Origin: Pedobacter frigiditerrae
GTDB lineage: Bacteria; Bacteroidota; Bacteroidia; Sphingobacteriales; Sphingobacteriaceae
Length of the DNA: 64,000 bases
Direction of reading: 5' to 3'
Assembly (NCBI RefSeq): GCF_032678705.1
Contig: NZ_JAVTSS010000002.1
Location: 1,860,001 to 1,924,000 of the forward strand
The notes beneath the pieces were generated by a model. It worked only from the letters and a program-made list of their open reading frames with translations. It made no database searches and was not told the origin of the DNA. Positions 60,378 to 64,000 of this stretch are shown piece by piece. Positions within the stretch are counted from its first letter, which is position 1; every line of letters begins with the position of its first letter. The translations under genes were made by a program, and so were the position numbers.

Positions 60378-60490
60378 ATGGGTCGAGATTAGTCCCAGTT
60401 TTGTTCGAAGGAAGTACCCTTTTGCTTAAGCCATCTGCCAGCTTACAGCAAGTAGACACGAAGAAGTTACGAAGCACACAGGAATGAGGG

Positions 60491-60556
60491 GTGGACTTAA
60501 CGTGGACTTGAGGTGCACTTAAGGTGGACTTGACGTGGACTTAAAGTGGAATGAAA
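60491..60556. repeat. Six-unit 11-bp tandem repeat
   Basis: Units GTGGACTTAAC, GTGGACTTGAG, GTGCACTTAAG, GTGGACTTGAC, GTGGACTTAAA and a decayed GTGGAATGAAA. Units 1, 3 and 5 carry TTAA and units 2 and 4 TTGA, so there is also a 22-bp order. 11 bp is close to one DNA turn and not a multiple of three. Confidence 0.8.
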
Positions 60557-60927
60557 AATGATTTAGGTTGGCTTGAACTTGGGTTGTAAACTAGCGATTG
60601 CTAGGAAAAGCCAAGAGTGGCTGTTTTTATTAAAGATAAAAAAAATTTTGGAAGATTGGGAAATATGAATAATTAATGCTTATTATAGGTGTAGAGACCT
60701 AGACAAGCCTAAAGCATAAGGATATAAATGTATTTCCTCCCCCTTGCCCCCTCAATGAGGGGGACAGCATAGTTCAAGAAAATAGAATGTAAAATTGCAA
60801 GTAGGAAATTTCCAATCTGCAGTAAGGAGAATGGATATGCTATTAAAAAGATGTAATTGCATTAGCTCCTGATAGCTATCGGGACGAGCTGGGTATGACG
60901 CTCGTGTAGATATAGCAAGAGGTGAAA

Positions 60928-61845
60928 CTAATTAAAAGATTGTCTAAACTCCAATGGCGAAACATTGGTTTTAGATTTAAACAACTTACTAAAAGACTGT
61001 GGATGTTCAAAACCTAACTCATACGCAATTTCACTAACAGATAAGCCTGTTACGGTAAGCTTTTCTTTCGCTTTTTCAATTAATTTACTGTGGATGTGTT
61101 GTTGGGTACTCTGACCAGTTAAAACCTTTAACAAACCACTTAGGTAATTAGGTGAAACATTCAATGCATCTGCCACATATTGTACTGTCGGAATTCCTTT
61201 TTGAAGTAAGGAATCGTTATTAAAGTAAACATCTAGAATATTTTCTAATTTATTAAGTATAGAGTGGTTAGTTATTTTTCTAGTTAAAAACTGGCGATGG
61301 TAATAACGCTCTGCGTAAGTAAGCAGTAGTTCCAGTTGGGCAATAATTACATCCTGACTAAATTGATCAATGTTCGAATGGTATTCTCGTTCTATGTTGT
61401 GCATGATATCTGCAATCGTGGTCTCTTCCTTGTCAGAAAGGTATAATGCTTCATTTACCGCATAGCTGAAATATTCGTACTGCTTTATTTTTTTAGCCAA
61501 GGTTGTGTTCCATAAAAAGTCTGGATGAATGAGCAACATCCATCCAGATTGATTTAAAAAACTGTCTTCTTCCACCTCAATTCTAAAAAGCTGCTTAGGA
61601 GAGATGAAGAACATGATACCTTCGTCAAAATCGTATTCCTGCTGTCCATATTTAATTTTTGCATTAAAATTTCTTTTAAGTGCTATGGAATAAAAATCCA
61701 ATAAGATACTTGTTTCACCAGCTTTTAGTCTATTTACATCGGCCAAATTTATCACGCTAACCAGCGGATGTTCTGGCTTCGGCAAACCCCTAAACTGATG
61801 GAATTCGCTTATCGTTTTAAACCAATTAAAATTTGATGCTGGCAT
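60928..61845 (-). CDS. AraC-family transcriptional regulator (cassette A)
   Basis: 305 residues, same length as the cassette B regulator. Sensor part: ILLDFYSIALKRNFNAKIKY, FDEGIMFFISPKQLFRIEVE and LLIHPDFLWNTTLAKKIKQY. DNA-binding part: VQYVADALNVSPNYLSGLLK, TGLSVSEIAYELGFEHPQSF and FKSKTNVSPLEFRQSFN. The second helix-turn-helix is nearly identical to its paralogue's, so the two may bind the same DNA. It starts 12 bp after the NmrA-like gene's stop codon. Confidence 0.93.
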   Translation of the reverse strand: MPASNFNWFKTISEFHQFRGLPKPEHPLVSVINLADVNRLKAGETSILLDFYSIALKRNFNAKIKYGQQEYDFDEGIMFFISPKQLFRIEVEEDSFLNQSGWMLLIHPDFLWNTTLAKKIKQYEYFSYAVNEALYLSDKEETTIADIMHNIEREYHSNIDQFSQDVIIAQLELLLTYAERYYHRQFLTRKITNHSILNKLENILDVYFNNDSLLQKGIPTVQYVADALNVSPNYLSGLLKVLTGQSTQQHIHSKLIEKAKEKLTVTGLSVSEIAYELGFEHPQSFSKLFKSKTNVSPLEFRQSFN

Positions 61846-61857
61846 ATTACAATGTAC

Positions 61858-62757
61858 TTATTTTTGATGATAAGTTACCGCAAATTCTTTTGCAAAATCT
61901 TTCAGTTTTACTTTTCCCATCACAGCTGGTTTGTTTTTATAATAATCTTCTGCCAATAAACCAGTATGTAAGGCACTATACATTTCTACCAAACCTTCGG
62001 CAATTTTAGCATTCATACCAATACTAAGCAAGCCATTTAAAGCATCCTCATCAGAAGTTAATACCCACTTTAAATCAGGTTTTCCAATGGCCTCTCCAAT
62101 AATGGCTGCGCTTTCATTTCCACTTAATTCTTCGCTGGCTACATATCTAATCTTTCTGCCGCTAAATGGTGTCGTTAATTCTTCAGCAACAGCTGATGCA
62201 ATATCAATTGGAGAAACCCAAGGAATCATATCTTCAGCACCATAATTTGTGGCAATTAAACCAATCGATTTGATCATCTCGAGGTAAGCATATAGATTGT
62301 AGAAAAAGGAAGTTGGACGCAGGTGTGTAATGGAAACCTCTTCAGGCAATTCATCCAAAATTAATTGTACATGATGTGCGCCAATTAAAATGCCAGAACC
62401 TTTTGATAAATGACCGCCAATTGTACTTAAATTAACCACACGTTTTACGCCTGCAGCATCAATTGCTTGTCTGTAGTTCTTTCCCAATCTTACATAGTAA
62501 GCGAAGAGGTCTAAGTTTGGGTCGAAATAGTTATTTGGAGGCACCATGGTATATACTGCGTCGGCTCCAGTAAAAGTCGCTGTTAAAAAATCGACATTTT
62601 CTAATGAGCCAATTGCTGCGACGGCGCCCAAATCTTCAATCTCTTTTTTGCGGTCTATATGGCTACTAATTACCGTAACTGAATGTCCTTTTTGCACTAA
62701 CTCTTGGGTTAGTGGTTTGCTAATGTGTCCTAATGAACCTGTAACTATAATTTTCAT
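61858..62757 (-). CDS. NmrA/NAD(P)-binding oxidoreductase-like protein (cassette A)
   Basis: 299 residues from MKIIVTGSLGHISKPLTQEL. The Rossmann motif GSLGHIS replaces the usual GxxGxxG; TGADAVYTMVPPNNYF, VKRVVNLSTIGGHLSKGSG and HLRPTSFFYNLYAYL are typical of NmrA-like proteins (atypical SDRs such as quinone reductase QOR2 or redox sensors). There is no catalytic YxxxK, so it may sense NAD(P) rather than act as an enzyme. An ATG 10 codons earlier gives an unlikely tail. The operator region is upstream. Confidence 0.88.
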   Translation of the reverse strand: MKIIVTGSLGHISKPLTQELVQKGHSVTVISSHIDRKKEIEDLGAVAAIGSLENVDFLTATFTGADAVYTMVPPNNYFDPNLDLFAYYVRLGKNYRQAIDAAGVKRVVNLSTIGGHLSKGSGILIGAHHVQLILDELPEEVSITHLRPTSFFYNLYAYLEMIKSIGLIATNYGAEDMIPWVSPIDIASAVAEELTTPFSGRKIRYVASEELSGNESAAIIGEAIGKPDLKWVLTSDEDALNGLLSIGMNAKIAEGLVEMYSALHTGLLAEDYYKNKPAVMGKVKLKDFAKEFAVTYHQK

Positions 62758-62776
62758 GATATGATTTTTTGATTTA

Positions 62777-62835
62777 CAAAAGTGCATACCTGTACATCAA
62801 CAGATGTAGCCATATCTATCGTAGTTGTAGCCAAA
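62777..62835 (-). promoter_or_regulatory. Predicted AraC operator upstream of the NmrA-like gene (cassette A)
   Basis: TGTAGCCATA at 62805-62814 and TGTAGCCAAA at 62826-62835, again 21 bp apart, and a CAAA at 62777-62780, 28 bp from the nearer repeat. Same motif, same spacing and same distance as in front of the SDR gene. Confidence 0.65.
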
Positions 62836-62904
62836 ATTTATTGCAGTACTTATTTAAAAAGCTGATTAGGATACATATGGCAGGCATATTGCTATAAAGA
62901 AAAT

Positions 62905-63408
62905 ATGAAAACATTTAAACTTATTTTACCTGCGCTAGCATTGTCCCTTTTTGTAGCTTGTAGTACTACAACACGGCATAGCGAAAAAGTAGCTGCCACA
63001 GCTGATGCTGATAACCAGGCGGATACCACACTTGTTGCGACGATGGCTATTCCTGCAGCTTCAACGGCAAACTCTCCAATAGAAATGACCTTTACCGTTT
63101 ACAATAGGACAGATTCGATTAAAACATTTTGTAAATGGCATACGCCTTTTGAGCCATTGATGAGCAAATACCTAGATATTACTTCAGCAAATGGAGAAGA
63201 AGCGTCTTACAAAGGGCCGATGGCGAAAAGAATAATGCCTCCACCGGCAGATAGTTATGTGAGCATTAAGCCAAAGGATAGCTTGTCAATAAAAGTAGAT
63301 TTAACTAAAGCTTATGATATTAAACCAGGTAGCTATGTTGTGAGTTACAATTCGCAAGCGATAAGTGGTTTGAGTATTACAGATAGCGTTAAGATTTCGG
63401 TTAAGTAG
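62905..63408 (+). CDS. Lipoprotein resembling the N-terminal (propeptide) domain of M35-type metalloproteases
   Basis: 167 residues with lipobox LFVAC (Cys19). The rest, MTFTVYNRTDSIKTFCKWHT, PFEPLMSKYLDITSANGEEA, SYKGPMAKRIMPPPADSYVS, IKPKDSLSIKVDLTKAYDIK and PGSYVVSYN, closely follows the immunoglobulin-like N-terminal domain seen in peptidyl-Lys metalloendopeptidases. The protease domain (HExxH) is absent, so it is either a stand-alone inhibitor or chaperone, or a remnant. It is divergent from the NmrA-like gene. Confidence 0.7.
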   Translation: MKTFKLILPALALSLFVACSTTTRHSEKVAATADADNQADTTLVATMAIPAASTANSPIEMTFTVYNRTDSIKTFCKWHTPFEPLMSKYLDITSANGEEASYKGPMAKRIMPPPADSYVSIKPKDSLSIKVDLTKAYDIKPGSYVVSYNSQAISGLSITDSVKISVK

Positions 63409-63470
63409 TTTAGTAAATACCTAACGGTTAGATTAGCTAGTATAATAGAGCTGGGTTATGGTGCAAAATT

Positions 63471-63496
63471 AAGGTCGAGATTGTAATCTCGACCTT
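63471..63496. terminator. Bidirectional terminator-like palindrome
   Basis: Perfect 12-bp stem AAGGTCGAGATT and its complement with a GT loop, between the convergent lipoprotein and DoxX genes. It also resembles the GAGATTGCAAATCTC repeat family. Confidence 0.65.
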
Positions 63497-63503
63497 CTGT
63501 CAT

Positions 63504-63884
63504 TTACTCATTAATCATCGGCATATACTTCGCCCTGTTATCATAAATAATCCATAATAAAACCGCTGCGAATACAGCCGCGATAGGAAAACCAGTAGCA
63601 TCCGTTACTGTATTGGTTAAAACTATACCAACCATTACTGGGAAAACAATTAGCGCACCTAAAGCTCTGGTTTTTGGCAGAATGATTAGTAAACCACCAA
63701 CTATTTCTGCAACTGCAATAAGCGGCATCAACCAACTTACAGCCATCATTCCTCCCATAGCCTTCATTAATTCTGGCGAAATATCTTTAGGCATTGGCAT
63801 ATAGTGAAAAAACTTATCTAAGCCAGCATTGATAAAGAATAGTCCGAATAGCAGACTTAAAACGAATGTGATTTTCTGTTTCAT
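63504..63884 (-). CDS. DoxX-family membrane protein
   Basis: 126 residues with four membrane helices: TFVLSLLFGLFFINAGLDKF, FHYMPMPKDISPEL, LMPLIAVAEIVGGLLIILPK, ALIVFPVMVGIVLTNTV and AAVFAAVLLWIIYDN. The family covers DoxX-like quinone-linked or stress-response membrane proteins; specific function unknown. The last 120 bases of the window lie upstream of it; a possible TATTTTTG -7 element is at 63931-63938. Confidence 0.82.
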   Translation of the reverse strand: MKQKITFVLSLLFGLFFINAGLDKFFHYMPMPKDISPELMKAMGGMMAVSWLMPLIAVAEIVGGLLIILPKTRALGALIVFPVMVGIVLTNTVTDATGFPIAAVFAAVLLWIIYDNRAKYMPMINE

Positions 63885-64000
63885 ATTTTTTGATTTGTGA
63901 TTAAGGATTAGGTTTTCATATAAATTTAATCAAAAATAAGTTAATATCAATTCTAGTATGCGGTGCAGATACGACAAGTTAAATGGGCATTTGAGATTTC

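Larger units (their letters stand above)
60296..60927. other. Gene-free region between the two cassettes, with an 11-bp tandem array
   Basis: Left part is the SDR operator region. 60491-60556 is a tandem array of six 11-bp units. Further right are a CCCCCTCAATGAGGGGG hairpin (60750-60766), AGTAGGAAATTTCCAATC and a TCCTGATAGCTATCGGGACG copy (60866-60886) of the palindromic module. No gene is seen. A 110-codon plus-strand frame at 60060-60392 lies mostly antisense to the SDR gene. Confidence 0.7.

Noticed and set aside
60060..60392. 110-codon plus-strand frame
   Set aside because: Mostly antisense of the SDR gene; no domain.
60491..60556. Possible CRISPR array
   Set aside because: Repeats are 11 bp with no spacers and drift between units; no cas genes.
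1..64000. Prophage, transposase, integrase or tRNA genes
   Set aside because: No such proteins, attachment duplications or tRNA-like cloverleaf motifs were recognised; the many palindromes are not linked to a recognisable transposase.

Overview
The window looks like chromosome of a Sphingobacteriaceae member (Bacteroidota), most likely Pedobacter or a close relative. The evidence is low G+C; promoters of the Bacteroidota type (TAnnTTTG about 7 bases before the transcription start, sometimes with a TTG about 20 bases further up) in front of sucD, aguB, panB, carA, eno and a helicase gene; family types common in that group (DUF4293, DUF3667, GH30 lipoprotein, single-domain GIY-YIG, AcnB); and intergenic regions packed with dispersed palindromic repeats. 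No rRNA, tRNA, prophage, transposase, integrase or CRISPR array was seen.

Layout. 1-5580: 5' end of acnB, a polysaccharide deacetylase, a TolC/HlyD export pair and gpsA. 5584-17006: mostly minus-strand genes, including a PDZ-linked aspartyl protease, a DEAD-box helicase with an RGG tail, a GNAT protein, an orphan half of an RluA-type pseudouridine synthase, small SRPBCC/DUF3703 proteins, a YfcC-like transporter and a DUF4293 protein. 17139-35354: truA with an ABC exporter and an S51 peptidase, a DAACS symporter, a cupin, sucD, msrB, an RlpA-like protein, class Ia nrdB-nrdA, a CWC protein, the aguB-aguA agmatine-to-putrescine pair, a GIY-YIG protein, fabG and an L,D-transpeptidase. 35509-46238: a VWA membrane protein overlapping a TRIC channel gene, divIC, eno, aqpZ, an FMN reductase, a drug-type ABC pair and carA. 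46555-51313: panB, a pseudouridine synthase, DUF3667 and a GH30 glucanase-like lipoprotein. 51541-58312: a minus-strand block of small stress and repair genes (DinB-like, higBA, AlkD-like, SDR, HEAT, GNAT fusion, rhodanese, VOC) ending in a 59-codon KOW protein. 58572-62757: two tandem oxidoreductase-AraC cassettes. 62905-64000: an orphan propeptide-like lipoprotein and a DoxX protein.

Cooperation. aguB and aguA are consecutive steps of putrescine formation. nrdB and nrdA form one enzyme. The two AraC cassettes appear to be one duplicated regulatory circuit: both have the same pair of direct repeats, 21 bp apart, at the same distance from a -7-like TTTG. I consider this the best candidate for an undescribed system here. 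Second is the repeat landscape: at least five palindromic families, some built as a fixed outer stem with exchangeable inner hairpins, and one family bracketing the small GIY-YIG nuclease gene. Functional names rest on motif recognition by eye; no searches were run.
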